From NCBI RefSeq assembly GCF_037975245.1, contig NC_092578.1:19257321-19321320 (forward strand): 64,000 bases of DNA. The letters run 5' to 3'. Source of the DNA: Apostichopus japonicus (lineage: Eukaryota; Echinodermata; Holothuroidea; Aspidochirotida; Stichopodidae). Position 1 is the first letter of the stretch, and the number at the start of each line of letters is the position of its first letter. The notes under the pieces were generated by a model. It made no database searches. It saw only the letters and a list, made by a program, of their open reading frames with translations, and had not been told where the DNA came from. Shown one piece after another: positions 1 to 14,000 of this stretch. Both the position numbers and the translations under genes were made by a program.

Positions 1-2774
1 TCAAACTGCCAGTTTATTGGAATTCAACTTGGTAAACAATAAAATGTCCACAGGCTTTTACCATGGACTAATACACAATCTACATGTGTATTACACTGGC
101 AGAAAACTTCCAGTGCTTTTATTTCCACTAGCAAATGACGAAATCTTCTGGCATATAATCAGTAAATTATGCCTGAATTTCGAGGTTTGGTAACCAAAGC
201 TTCCAGCCTGCCAGTAAAAAGTTTTAACATTTATTTGATTGAGCTTTCTGTGTTCACAATATAATATTAATCTGCATGAAATGGAATTGTTTTTGAAGCT
301 TGGATGATTCCTACTTTTATGCTGGTATGTGTCGGTTGCAGCTCTTATCTCTTTCATAGATATTTAGTTAAGCCAAGAATGTGATAAACACTGTCTCTTT
401 CGCTGCTTGACTGATTTATATCAAAATAGCGTTCGTCATCTCTGCCATTGTAAACAAGATTTTACGAAAAATGCTGGTTGTCCCCTCAGTTAAGCTGGAA
501 TTTTCTGACAGCAAACAAGGTCGTGCTACAACGTTCATGTAAAATACATAACTGATCGTTTTTCTGTCTGTGATAAAGCTGGTTGGTTGTCAGAAAAATA
601 ACCCTCAAATGTGATTTTGGTTGTCAGACAGAAAACTTCAGTCACTTTCAGACAGTGGGATGAAACCATTAGAAATTAATCTTTTCAAATTTGACAATTT
701 GTTGGAAGATAAGTGCACAGTGAAAGAGAGATAAAAATGGGTGTTGCAACGAGGTGGGGGGGGGGTAAAGGGTGGGAAGGGGTGGGAGACAGATTTAGAT
801 GTGTATGTTGGTTGTCACAGGAAAAATTCTACGTAGTGGTGCTGGATTTTCTGTTGGCTTGGGGGAGGGGGTGGGGTGGTAGATTGTTCAGAATTTGTCA
901 ACACTCATTTATTTACAATGTGGTAATGTGAAACACCTAGTACAGAAATCATCTTTTTTATGTCATTTTGAAATTAAATTACAGAGTCACAAAATGCTTC
1001 TTTTATACACTCAATTGCTAAATTTTCCAAATATTTCATACACATCCGTCCAAATCTTCCCTGAATGTTTAATACAATTTTGTTCAATATCTCAAAAAAT
1101 TTCATAGAGAATTTTACCAATAAATAATTAAACTTATAGAAAATTTCTTTGTTGTTTCATTTTTAATGAAAATTCATCTTGATTAGAGTCTAAAATATTC
1201 ATCTCAATATTTTTTTGGAGTTCATAGAACTAGGTTCTCCATAGTTTAATTTTAATGTTTTAATATGAAAAACTTACATTCATGTTGATAACAAAGACTG
1301 TTGGTAGAGTTATCAGATTGTTCCCCATCCACACTTACCCACTAGACAGTGGCAGTACCAGAATTTCCATAGTTGGGAGAGGGGACAAGTGGATGGCAAG
1401 CAAACCTTTTTGTTGGTGGTGGTGGTGGTGGGAGGGAGTTTAAAAATGGAAACCTGGTCTCATAAGGTACACAACACAGGTAAAATTTAGGAGGCAGAGG
1501 GCTTGGAGACCCAGGGATGGGAAAAGTTCCACCTCCCCACGTCCGTGATCTTTAGTTGAGAACAATTTTCTTCCCCTTATTGTAAATTTCCTTGCTGATG
1601 AGGAATTCTGACTATTTCTCTGTGTGTACGGAAGACTTAAATCTTTGCGTTTTATTTTACTGGTGATGGCAGCATTCTTGAACAACACTTGTTCCCTTTT
1701 GCGTTGGACACATAACCATCTAACTATTGTTGGTTTCAAGATCCGTTTCAACAGACTCTCAGAATGGTTGTCCTCTGTTCAATAAGTCAGATCGCATCCA
1801 TGAAAGCTCAAGTCAATGGCAAACACATGAAGTACTATTACGGACACGCCCCCTAATTATAGACACGCCCCCGACGGAAAGACCGATTCAGTGTACTGTT
1901 TACTATATGATTTATTGCACAAACTGGACAATGACATTATACGCCATTAACAACACAACACATAAAATACAATCAACGATGAAATTTCAAAAGGTATCAT
2001 GGAGCAGGGAAAGGGCGATTTGGGTTAATTAGTTTGAGGTTTTTAAACAAAATAATATTATCTCGCTTATAGTTTGGAATCTTATATTCATATAATACAA
2101 CTTGCAAAAGCTGTCACCCTTGCAACTGAGCGAGGCTGTATCAAAACATCTGTTTGTCTAGCCAAGGAAAGGGATGGGTGGGGGGGGGGGAGATATACAT
2201 CAACTCTTCCTCTCCATGGTGTGTCTTAGCTAATGCCACTTTAACTTATTGGCTGTGTGCCCCACGCCCTATGTACCTGTCACGTACCCCCCCACCCCCC
2301 TCCCCAATCAAACGAGCGCAAAACTTAAATTTTACCTTCTGAAGGTTACTTACTAGTTTATACACCAAATATATATAGCCTTATGTGAAATATCTTAGAT
2401 TAAAACAAAGCTTTTAACATAAGAACGAATTAATTAATAAAATAAATGTGACGGATTTTAAAATTTCTCCACTAATTCTGACGGAGACTGCTGTAAAAAG
2501 TGTATCCAGTATTTTGAAAAGGAAGAGGTGTGCCGTAGGTCACGTAGGGACCCTTCCCCCAGGAAAATAAATGTTTTTTGGACGTGAATTGGTACATTCT
2601 TAGGCATATTTAGGCTATAAATTAGAACTACAATAAGATAGACGCGCACATTTGTGCGGAAAGCTACTTAATTTAATTTTAATTGTGGGTTTGATAAGGG
2701 TAAAGTCATTTATAGAAAGCAAACCTTATTATTTTTCACTAGGCGCCTAAGCCCACGTACATATTTTAATCAGC
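1..2774. other. non-coding flank, no gene seen
   Basis: I see no splice-supported exon or conserved protein here. The short open frames have no recognisable content. The stretch holds G-rich runs (around 757-850), a short GGT microsatellite near 1417-1437, a small direct repeat of a GACACGCCCCC-type motif near 1843-1872, and C- and G-runs near 2180-2310. It may include the 3' UTR of the bHLH gene that ends at 2775, but I found no clear minus-strand polyadenylation signal close to the stop. Confidence 0.5.
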
Positions 2775-3503
2775 TCAATCGTTTAATTCACTGCTCATAA
2801 ATTCGATGTATTTTATCGCTAATTTTAAAGTTTCGATTCTCGATAACTTATTTTCGTTGTCAAAGGTGGGAACTTTCTTTCGTAGCTGATCAAAAGCATC
2901 GTTCAGACTAAACATTCTCCTCCGTTCTCTTACATTGGCAGCTTTTCTCTGTGCTGGAGTTGTTCGTCTTCTTCGCTTTTTAGGAGTTGGAATTTTTGCT
3001 TTCCGTAAATTATGAGCAAAGTTCTCGTCGATCTGTCCTTCCAAATGCACATTAAATGGATTATTTATTCTTGGATGTATTTCAGTTGAAAACTGACAGG
3101 TTGTTAGAGTCGTCTGGTTCAAAGATGGATTTTGATGATCATTCGTATTAGTTTGCGCGGGAAATGAAAAACTTGGATCCGTTGCGATTGCAGAGTGCGA
3201 TAAATCGACCGAATAAAGAGAATAATTGACCGGATTAGAAAAAGACGTTCCACAAGCTGCAGAGTCATTCGCCATTTCATGTTCTTCTAAAATGATATCA
3301 TTTGATATTCCTGAAATCGTCATATCTAAGTTTTCTTTGAAATGTTTGAGTTCTTGACAACCGGAAGTTACCTCTGGTTCCCATCCATTCAACGAATCCA
3401 ACAAGGAGGATGGAATATCTGGAACTAATTGAGATAAATTGTCATATTCCTTCTGAATCCATTTCTGAATCTCTGGATTTTCCAAGATATCAGCACTTTC
3501 CAT
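2775..3503 (-). CDS. bHLH transcription factor, Fer3/FERD3L-like
   Basis: Intronless 242-residue protein. The bHLH domain lies at the extreme C-terminus (about residues 187-239). Its basic region reads [18 protein letters not shown], the loop contains KVPTF, and helix 2 reads [17 protein letters not shown]. This signature (MFxLNxAFDxLRxKVPTF, then LSRIETLxLAIxYI) is that of the Fer3/FERD3L group, relatives of PTF1A and Fer1/Fer2. These are Class A/II factors that dimerise with E-proteins on E-boxes and act in neural or endodermal specification. A basic stretch (KKRRRR) just before the domain is a likely nuclear signal. The N-terminal 180 residues are acidic, Ser/Asn-rich and not recognised. 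Human FERD3L is shorter (about 166 aa) and also has its bHLH near the C-terminus. The loop reads DNENK where the family usually has AYEKR. A possible minus-strand 5' UTR acceptor (CTAG) sits just upstream of the ATG, and a good donor lies near 4490, so an upstream non-coding exon is possible. Confidence 0.88.
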   Translation of the reverse strand: MESADILENPEIQKWIQKEYDNLSQLVPDIPSSLLDSLNGWEPEVTSGCQELKHFKENLDMTISGISNDIILEEHEMANDSAACGTSFSNPVNYSLYSVDLSHSAIATDPSFSFPAQTNTNDHQNPSLNQTTLTTCQFSTEIHPRINNPFNVHLEGQIDENFAHNLRKAKIPTPKKRRRRTTPAQRKAANVRERRRMFSLNDAFDQLRKKVPTFDNENKLSRIETLKLAIKYIEFMSSELND

Positions 3504-6500
3504 TCCTTTCTAGCTTGATTGCAACTTACGTTACTTAATATTTCTAATCGAAGATACGCAGGGAGCGTTAATAAAATGTAGGATATTCCTGGGTGTCTCT
3601 TCTCGTTCAAGTTGTACGGTAGTAAGAAGTTGATTTAGTTTCTGTTGCCTACCGTTCGTATAGGCGTACTACAACACTGATATTAACTTGACGCCTAGCT
3701 GAACCCACCGTACCTGAATCGAACCTTCAAATATGGAAATATCGCAAAACCTTTGTATTTACGAGGCAGGATATGAAACAGCCTTGTGGTTTATAGACGA
3801 AACGGTTTCTGTTACGTCCAGTGCGTCCGACAAATCATTAAGGTCCACTATAGGCCTATGAGTATGATACACGCATTATCAGTTAATAGTTTATCTGTAG
3901 ATAATTTTCCAGTAATGTAAATTACTTTATTAAGAAAAAAGAGGAACATTTCGCAGAAACAAAATCAAAATTTGAATAGTGCTTTTGAATAAAAAGACTC
4001 CAAAATATGTGTTTCCAAAGGTTTCAGATGACTTGTTTGATTCGGTTGATATTGAAAGAAACTTAAGGAAGAGTTTCAACCTAAAGATTCCGTAGAGAGT
4101 GCGATGGTTCCGTCCTTCTGTCTAGACTGTTGACGTGTAACTGAAAAATCTAATTTAAAAGAGCTACCTGTTTTGTTGACATGATCATTTAATCATGCAG
4201 GGATCTGGCAACTCCCTCCCTGATATAATGAAGATAATTCGTGTTCCTTGTTCGACACCACATGTTACCAATGTTGGTCAACTTTTACTGATCACGGCAC
4301 GCGTATATATTACGTAAGACTTGATTGCTCGCATCATATTGTCATTTTTGTTTCACTGTTGTATTTCTTCATCTGGGAATTTCGCTAAGTATATAAAGCA
4401 CCAACTGTTACACTGCTAAATAAACAGACCCACACGAGCCGTCCACGCGAATCAGACCTACCGTTAGGAGAGAATGTTACTCACCTGCGGATTTGAGCCT
4501 GGTCGGGATTAAATTCGAAACACTGCTCTCTCTGAATCAACAAAACAGGAAAATAACAGCAAAACAGTGAAAGAGCAAGCGAGTAATGCATGAACGCTTA
4601 CTTCTTCCTATGTAAGCGCATTCAATTTCAATAGGCACGAACGATTTATGGGGAGAGAAGGTGGAAGGCGAGGGGGGGGGGGTGGGGATGAGCAGTCCCT
4701 TCATGTGGTGAAGATCAGTTGTATACGGTATATACATGTTTAAGCAAATCCTCTCGCTGCCTAATCCCACACTGGTTTGAGTAAATGACTCTTACTTCAG
4801 AGTTGCAATATGGTAGGCCTATACACTTGTCACTTATCAGCCCCTCCGGCACCAAAAGTTCGTTCTTGTTATATCTTTCTTGGTCAAAGTAGGGAGAAAA
4901 TATTGACGAACTCGAACTCAAACAAGATGGCGGTTTAAAATAACATAGAAGCAGTAGGATTTGGCGGCAGGGGAATATTACGTATGAAAAAGGTACGTTT
5001 CAACTGGTACAGTGGTTTATACTTGTACAACAAGTCGCCTCTGGCAACATAAAAAGTAACTGTCGAGCTAAAGTTAACCCTGCAGAACACTAGACACAGG
5101 AGCATGCATTTGATATACAATCATTTGCCGAAAACATGACTTCAGTGGATTTCCTCCATGTTCCTTACACAGGTATTGGTAAAAACTACGCGTGACTCAT
5201 TTCTGATCGCAATTTGGAAGGAAAGATAGTTGAGAATTATTTCCTTTCAATTTTTGTTCGAAGATAAGTATACAATGTGTATTCTAATACCCCCCCTCCC
5301 CCCATCCCCACCTCTCTTCAGATGTATTAGTGGTAGGGTTGAAATAAGCTACTCTGTGGCTTCTCAATCCGGGTCACCCGGCCTTGTGTTTTCCAACAAA
5401 AGAGCGTCAAACTCTACAAGAGAAATGTTCATTTGGTCCGGTAGCAAACACTGGAGTTATCTCCAGAACGGAAGCTTAACAATTTTGATACGGACTTAAC
5501 AGTTAAGTGTTAGTGTTAACTGCTTGATTGTGTTCAAACTAGAGAAAGAATTTCCAGCTTAAAGCAAATAGATCAGTGGTGACTTTTAAACAAGGTGTGA
5601 TTTCGTACTCTCCTTTTCACGCCAAATATCCAATCGCGTGCCTTGTGATTTAGTTAGCCGCACTGATAATACGTTTATTTGTAAATATACCGTAAAAGGG
5701 ATTGACAGTGATTGAAATGGTAAAGAACGTAGACAAAAGCCATACTAGTATTTATTAACGAAACCGTATATTCTTCCCCGGCTGAATGTAAAAAAGAAAA
5801 CCCGACTTAACCCTTTCAGACTGACGATGGCACGTGCATGGGTGGTGGGGGGGGGGGGGAGTCGATTTCCAGTGCGCACGCAACTGTCTCGCTATTCTCT
5901 TGCGAACTAGGAAAGTGGCAAATTTAGTGTGTAAGTCAATGAAGCAAATGAACGTGGTATACAACACAAGATTTTCGGGTTTGATTATTTTAAAAAAATC
6001 ATAGAAAAAAGTAAGCATAAAATAATGTAAGGATATGGCAGGTAGAATACTGTGATAATAAACAAGTGTATGGTTCCATTGCGCAAGCGCAGAATTGTAA
6101 TCGTGGATTATTTGTCACTAGCGCGAAACACTTACCGATAACTATCGGCGTTGTGTTGTTGAGTTAGAATCTCGTTATCTTTGATAATCGGAGAGAGTTA
6201 AAATATGACATGAAGGCCTTGTCGGTTCCTTGACAAATGTCGGGTTTGGTGTAAATAATGTCCATCGCCGAATACGTGAATTTTACAGCTACTTTGTATA
6301 TTTCGATCACCAAATTTCTTGCAGTTTTACCAACCATATACTGACGGGTGAATGATCTACTGTCCTGTTTACACATGATCACATGATCTTAGCAAAAATG
6401 GCCGAGACACATCACGACATCACATCGACGAATAGTTATGTGTAATTAATGAAGAAATTAAGTCGAGTGTGTTAGCATGAATGGTGCTTGTGTAACAGTA

Positions 6501-6640
6501 CGTTTAGTACAACTACAGTAACTTGAATATTCATGATCTGTTTTGAAATGGAATTTAAGTTATGCTATGTTGCTCCTCAGTATGGATTATAGAAGTCTCA
6601 TAGAGCGGATCGTTAGTTTTAATTATTTATCTCTGTTGGT

Positions 6641-6663
6641 CCATGGAGGTTTTACCTCCATGG
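6641..6663. repeat. perfect 10-bp-arm hairpin
   Basis: A 10-bp arm (CCATGGAGGT) is followed by a 3-nt TTT loop and its exact reverse complement. It is short and isolated, with no flanking T-run or gene that would give it an obvious role. Confidence 0.6.
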
Positions 6664-7689
6664 TACAAATAAGTTCTTTGAGAGTGAATCAATGTGTTTG
6701 GTTTTCGTGCACAGGCTCTACCTTGGGTTGCTTTTATCGTCAAGTGTAAAAAGAAATAATTTCTAGGTTCTAATCCATCGACTATCTGTTTGATATGGTT
6801 ATGTCCTCGGATCAGTGTTACACGGGTGAACGTTTACCATAACTTGAGCTGATGAATGACGTAAGGTAAGTAACTGAATGGAACAAGTCTCTCTTAGTTT
6901 AATCATGGAACTACAACCACATGTATTGTATTGTCTGGTCTTCTCTTGTCTGGTCTGGCAAAATCTGATCTGGTTGTCTTGTCTTGCGTTGTATTTACTC
7001 ATGCCATTCCTTGCATCACCAAAGACAAGACAAGACAGAAACAGAAATTCATAATTAAAATTCTGTTTAATATTTTCCAATATACAAACATTCATAGTAA
7101 TTTCGCTCTATTATATTAAACTTTTTGAACAGGTTTTTATCGTCCTGTGAAACATAAAAATACAATTGAATGAAATACATCTCTATTGTTTGCATTGAGT
7201 GTGATTTTGAGATGCTCTTTTCATACTTTCAGTGAAATTCGGTGAAATTTCACTTGGGGGGTCACAGCCATTACACCCCCCCCCCTTCCACCTCATTCGC
7301 CACTGAATTGACATATATTCTCTGTACTGTTAGTAAATATAGGGTCCTGTCGATACACTCCTAAAATATCTCAATTATAAATGAAAGAGTATATTTAGCG
7401 ATTATTAAGCAGAGTTCTACACAAATAATTATCGGTACCTCCTCGGAGACACTACTGATATTTAAAATGATTTTCAACCTAAATTACGCACAACTCTGAA
7501 CGCGAGCATGCCAGTGTACGTTCGCTATTCAAAAACAGCAATTTACATTGAAATTTAGAGTAGCATTCATTTCTAACGCTTGCAAATTTGACTCACAATG
7601 CGTTACCCTTCAGAAGTTTCTATTGCACTTTGTAGCTCATTAGAGCCCGCCCTCTTTTCTTTCCTGTAACGCGCGTAACAGTCCGTATA

Positions 7690-7872
7690 CGATGACGTAG
7701 TATATTTTTTCCCAAGAAAATAGCCCGTGTGCGTAATTGCGTCAATGTGAGCTAATCTACGTCGTGGAAAACTGTACATCGTAAAGACGTCACGCACATG
7801 GAAATGTACACACCATGCGCGCGTTGTAGTAACATAAAAGAAAGCGCGATACCGGCAGGACATAACGTCACA
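7690..7872. promoter_or_regulatory. cluster of CRE/ATF-like cores upstream of the repeat-protein gene
   Basis: Four TGACG/CGTCA cores lie within about 180 bp: TGACGTA near 7693, GCGTCA near 7739, GACGTCA near 7786 and AACGTCA near 7864. They sit 140-320 bp upstream of the start codon at 8012, in the most CpG-rich stretch of the area. CGTCA is the CREB/ATF/bZIP half-site. Function is inferred only from clustering and position. Confidence 0.3.
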
Positions 7873-8011
7873 ATGGAAAACATCAAGTGAAGATATTTCG
7901 TAGCGACGAACCTTAGTTTGTATCAACAAGCACTACTTAGCAGATCTCTATAGAGTTTACGCAAAGTTTTTCGGAAAGTTTTTCCAAAGTTATCGAAAGT
8001 TAGTTCACGAA

Positions 8012-11000
8012 ATGAACGCTGAATCCAGTCTTAACGGAAGGTGAGTTGTTTTCTAACTCTTTGCTGTCAATTTGAACATATAGGAAGCATGCATATGTTA
8101 ATCTGAAAGATTTAAAGAATCGTACTTTCGTTTGCATGATGCGCAGTTGTTTAGCAACCTGGTATTCAGATTGTGTACGTATTGATTGTGCAAAGGACAA
8201 CGTACATTATAACCCAAATTGTATTGGGCTGTATTTTAAGTGAAACTGAAAATATTTCTCTCATAGTTTAAATTATTTCGTATTTTATCTTAATCAAACA
8301 TACAGTTAGTTATTTTGGTCAGGAGGTCAATGTTTTCCTCTCTACTGCTATTTATTTTAATATATTAGAGATTGCAAACGTACTACAGTTTAAGTAGATG
8401 CTTCGTGTCAGGTTTTGCCAGATTCGGCTTCAAACAAAGTTTATTAAGGTACAGCAATGTGAACCCTAATGAACAGAATCGGCGGAAAGGGTTGGATGGG
8501 CGCAGGCTTCAAAGGGCAGTGTGATATGTGATTTTGATTTGAGGGTGCAAACCACTCAGTTTCTTCAAAACTTTCCGACGAAATTCATTCTCTGTGCAAT
8601 CCATACCATAAATTCCAGTATTTGTTTCTTTGTTATAACAAAAAGTGCACAGTTTGATTATTTTGATCACTTTAGTTTGAAAAAAGGGGTACTCTCAGCT
8701 TAGAAAATTGGAAACTTGTCCTTTTTTATTATCAAAGAGGGGCACTTTTACTTCATTAAATTTTAAGGCTTTGAGGTTTTCACAACACTGGGAGGACACG
8801 TGCCCCTGGCTCCGCCGCCCTTCTTAGACATGCTTCAACAGTTTACGAGAATGTCATCAGCCCAGATTCTTATATGCAAAGTAGGCTAGGCTGTGAATAA
8901 CTGCCGTGAAATTGTGGTAGGTGTCGTGTTAGGGTAGAGTTTTTTTAAGATGTGCTCAGATATAAGCAACAAAGTCAATTTAAATTGTACTTTACCCAGT
9001 AAATAGCCTATACATACAAATGTCGGTGTAAATATTGAAAGAAAGGGAAGGGTCATTGGAGGGTTATGTTCGCAAGTAACTGTAACGTGGGACATATTTT
9101 CTTGTGTTTTCAGATCCCTTCCTTTTGATTTGGATGACCTCACTGGTGGTCCCAAACATCTGCAGGATCACATCTCGGCCGCCATTCGTCACTCATTGAC
9201 GACAAACGGCACCGACACCATCGAGGACGAACAACAACAACAGTTACCTCGACCTACGGAGGCCTCTAACCACCATGTCTCCTACTGGAACAAGGGTTGT
9301 AACCACCACAACTACCCCCAGCAACAGCTCGTTGTTCCAGCACTATTAACGCTTAACGCCATCGACGATTACAACTATGACGACATCGATGACGTGTCTG
9401 ATGACGAAAGCGACACCGACTCCGTGATAGATATGTCAGAACATCATGACATCATCGGAGTAGCAGCCAGAAACACCGGCAAAATTATTACATTAACAGC
9501 TACGAATGATTCGTTGGCAAACAAGAACCGCCAGCGAAGTCTTCCTGAAAATAACCAAAAGGAAGAGACACCAAAGGGCGCATTTGCTGATAATGATGAA
9601 ACATTTGCGATAGTAAATAAAACCGCCGAACAATCGGGTTATATGATTTTTTTCAGTCTAGCCGAAGAGGGTATACTGCCGGGTGAATCGTACAAGGATG
9701 CTCACCCAAAGAACCTCGCACGCGCAACGGTTAATGTAGAGTGTGAAGTTGAACCCAAAGACCCTTACGACCACCGAAGGAGGTTCATCTTTGAAAGATA
9801 TCTTGAAGATAGACGATTAGAGAGGCTCTGGATAAAAGAGAGACGTCAAGAATTGAGGATGCATCAAAGATTATCTAATGAAGTACTTTGTCCATATCGG
9901 CCTCCCATGAATCCTGCTGCGAGACAAATACAGTCAATGGACTACAGAGGATTTACTCCAGAATACCATACTTCAATTAATGGCGGGCAGTATCAACCAC
10001 CTGTATGTAGGCCTCCACCTTACCATTCACCAATGACACCTCACAAATATCTAAGCGAGGAAAAGGTTTCAACACAGATAACAAATAAATCAGTCGTTGG
10101 AGAGAAAGCGAGAAAACGGGTTCGATTTGACTTGAGCAGAAATCAAGTAAAGACCGTTAGTCGGTACCTGATTGGTGGAAAGTGTGCAATATCTAAACCA
10201 ATGGGTACAAATAATAGCTTACCAGCTGAACTAGGAAAAGAAGATGAACAGATGATCAAAGATGATCTAAAGAAAGCCAGAGAGACAACGAATGAAGTTA
10301 AACAGGAAATGACGTCACTTGCTTCTAACATTCCAGATAATATTCATTCGAAAGCCAATTTGCTTGCTCTGAAGAAAAAGTTTTTGGCAAAGTGTAGGAA
10401 GCAGAAAAAGAACCAGGCTGTTGTTAGAAGCAGTGAGAATGTTGTGGTTGAGAAAGATACTGCACAAGACAACCATCTTGCTTCTAGTGCAAATGACATA
10501 GAGAGCAGTGTAACAACACGCTGTGAGGCAAAATGTACAACAAAGCAGCACGCAGAAAAATACAGAAATTGCCAAATGTTTCACATTCATTTGAAAAAAG
10601 ATAACACTGTCCAGATAAAGTGTCATGAGGGTGCCAGTAAACTGAATGACAGACTTAAACCAGGGTCTGACAACGTCATTAGTAGAGCAGTGAATCCATA
10701 TGGCGATTTGAGTTCAAGCAAAGACCAATCGAAGACTAAAAGCCACAAAACCTATTTGCTGGCTCAGAAGAGAAAGTATTTGGCAAAGTGTAGGAAGCAG
10801 AAAAAGAATCAGGCTGTTATAATAAGCAGTGAAGAGGGTGCGGCTGAGAATGATAAAAGTACACAAAGTGGCTGCTCAAACCATCTTGCTTCTTGTGCAA
10901 AGGACACAGAGAGCAGTGTAACAACACGCTATGAGACAATATGTACAAAGCAGAACGCAGAGAAAGACAGAAATTGTCAAGTGTTTCAAGTCAACGAGGG

Positions 11001-14000
11001 GAGAGAGAACACTGTCCAGATAAAGTGTCATGCGGGAGCCGATAGACTGAATAACAGACTTAAATCAGGGTCTGACAACGTTATCAGTGTAACAGTGAAT
11101 TTAAACAGCGATTTGAGTTCAAGCAAAGGCCAATTGAAGGCTAAAAGCAAGGAAGCATATTTGCTTGCTCAGAAGGAAAAGTTTTTGGCAAAGTGTAGGA
11201 AGCAGAAAAGGAATCAGGGTGTTGTTAGAAGCAGTGAGAAGAGCGTGGTTCAGAATGAAACAACTGCACAAGGTGGCTGCTCAAACCATCCTGCTTCTTG
11301 TGTAAAGGATAGAGAGGGCAGTGTAACAACACGCTGGTACGCAAAATGTTCAACAAACCAGAACGCAGAGAAAGGCAAAAATGACAAAGTGTTTCACGTT
11401 CATGAGAGGAGAGAGAACACTGTCCAGATAAAGTGTCATAAGGGTGCCAGTAAACTGAATGACAGATTTAAATCAGGGTCTGAAAATGTCATCAGCGGAA
11501 CAGTGAATCTAAAGAGCGATTTGAGTTCAAGCAAAGACCAATCAAAAGCAAAAAGCAAGGAAGCATATTTGCTTGCTCAGAAGAAAAAGTTTTTGGCGAA
11601 GTGTAAGAGAAAGAAAATTAACCATGGTGCTGTTAAATGTAGTGATAATGAAGCGGTTAAGAAAGATACAACTGCGCAGGACTGTAATCCAAGTCATGTC
11701 AATGCTTTATGTACAGAGAACAGTTTAACACCACGCAGTGACGCAAATTGTACAACAAAACAGAATGTAGAGAAAAACAGAAACGAGAAAGCTGCGCAGA
11801 TTGGTATCGATAATTCGGCAGCCAACCTCACCAAAGGAACAGTGACTTCAAATAGCTCTTTCGTTGTCGATTTGAGTTCCAGCAAAGACCAATCGAAAGC
11901 AAACAGCAAGGAATTATATTTCCGATCTCAGAAGGAAAATGTTTTAGCAACGTGTAAGACGCAAAAGAAGAATCAGAGTGTACGAAGCAGTGAGAAGGAC
12001 ATAATTGCAAAAGTTGCAACCACGCGCGACCTCTGTTCAGCACATCTCATTGACGCATGCGCACAGAATAGAGAGGGCAGTATAACGTCAACCATCGAAA
12101 CAAAGTGTACGACATACCAGACTGCAGAAAAAGAAAGAAATTGCAAAATGTTGGGCATGAATGAGAGTAAAGAGAGCCTTATCCGGAAAGAGTATCAGAT
12201 GGCTGCCAATGATTGGGATAAAAGACGCACATCAGCCTCTGATATAATAACTGTTAATCGAGCAGCTTTGAATAACCATGCCGTCGGCCGGTTTCAATCG
12301 AAAGGACAAAGTGAGAGGTCATACTATCTTGCTCAGCAGAGAAAGTTCGTAGCTAAAAGTAAGACGCAAGAAACTAATCAAAATGTAACAAAAAGTCGGA
12401 AGGAGGTATGTGAGAACGCTGCGGCTATGAGCAATAACTATTCGATGCCTTTAAAGGATTCGTATACAAAGAAAAAAGAGAGCAGTAAAATGTTGTGTAG
12501 TGAACTAAAATATACAGCAAGCAATAACGTGGAGATAGAACCAAATGACAGAATGGTACAGGTCTATAAAATGAAAGAGGGCGCTAATCAAATAACATCC
12601 CAGCTGTGTAGCAGCATGTTGGATGAACACCTGTCACCAGTTTCTGACAGAACCTCTCCTTCGCGAGATGAGACTTTGGGTGGAGATAATGATGTTCCAT
12701 TGTGTCCATCCAAACAACCACTGGAAGCTCAAATCAGGGACTGCCACAAATCAGTCACAGCCAGAGCCTTATATAGAGAGAGTTGCGACAACTCGGGTCC
12801 CGGAATTTTCGATCACGTGACCTCATGGCACCATTTTGGGGCCAACTAATTCTGCAACAACGTACGTTCGAGCAGTCAGCATATGCGCTGCCATCACAAA
12901 ATGCCTGGCTGTTCAGCGTGGGGCTGTTCAAATCGTCCCGAAAACGGTTCAAAACTTTTCAGATTCCCAACAAACCTAGATAGGAGGAAAACATGGGAGG
13001 CAAAAGTAAACAGGCTTCACTGGAAGGCGAACTCCAATCACAAACTTTGTGATGTGAGTACTTCACCTAGGCCTAGTACAATGAACTAAGATTCGTAACA
13101 CTAGGCCTAGCCTAGTCCATAACCACAGGGATGTAAGTCTTCCGTATTTTTACGGAAATCCGTTTTTTTTTTTAATTCCAATAAAGTTCCACAAAATTGT
13201 ACAAATATCAAATACACAACGCGGCAAAAATGCCTGGCCCGTTGCAGCAAGCTAACTTCAATTTTCACTCATCGATCAACCAAAATACCATTTCCTGTTA
13301 CACATCGCATTGCACTGTACAACATTGTGTGTGCCATGTGAACATCGTTGCGTACGTGCGAACTTCAAATCGCCATAGCTCATTTCTGTCGTTGAAAAAC
13401 CTTGCCTAATTCACGTTGATTCGTAACTGCTGGTGCTCGACATAAGTTTCGGAAATAACGCTTGTGATATTTGTGAGCGGGTAAATCTACGGGATACGCA
13501 TATGAGAGTCGATATTCGTGATCGCTTTCAAATGTGAGACTGTTTTTTATTCCGGATTTCGCTGCGACGTATTCGTTACTTGGAGCTAGCCTAACATAAC
13601 GATAGTGTGTAAGTAGTCAGAACTAGGGGTATGATGTGTTAGAGCCCTAATATACTTTTGAGCTAGCCTAACATGACGATAGTGCGTAAGTATTCAGAGC
13701 TAGGAGTAGGATGCGTTAGGACGACATTTCCCCGGTTTCTCCGAATAGTTTTCCGGGTTTTTTTTGGCTGCACTTACATCCCTGATAACCAGGACTGTGG
13801 GTTACACCACACAGTCCTTACAGCTATGTATGGTGCACTGTGCAGTGTACATACACGCATAGTTAACATCACAGAAAACAGCATAAATTTCAGGCATGAA
13901 AATGGTCTATTTTTAACAAGTTCTGATCAAGAAAGTTGCGATGTTGGGATGAGATCTGTTATAAGGTGCATAAAAATATCTCTGCAAAGTTTAGTGGGTA

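Larger units (their letters stand above)
3504..8011. other. intergenic and promoter-bearing region
   Basis: No coding exon is supported. The region holds putative 5' flank for the divergent bHLH gene (minus) and the repeat-protein gene (plus), including a TATA-like TATATAA near 4389. It also has several poly-G/poly-C runs (near 4670, 5285, 5848, 7277), a perfect short hairpin at 6641-6663 and degenerate GTCTT/AAGAC-rich sequence at about 6925-7040. CpG content visibly rises from about 7600 up to the start codon at 8012. Confidence 0.45.

Noticed and set aside
6080..6091. NRF1-like TGCGCAAGCGCA site
   Set aside because: It has a mismatch at the centre of the usual palindrome and no nearby transcription start was identified.
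7603..7929. 108-aa minus-strand open frame
   Set aside because: It lies in the CpG-rich promoter region and shows no recognisable domain; long frames are expected in such composition.
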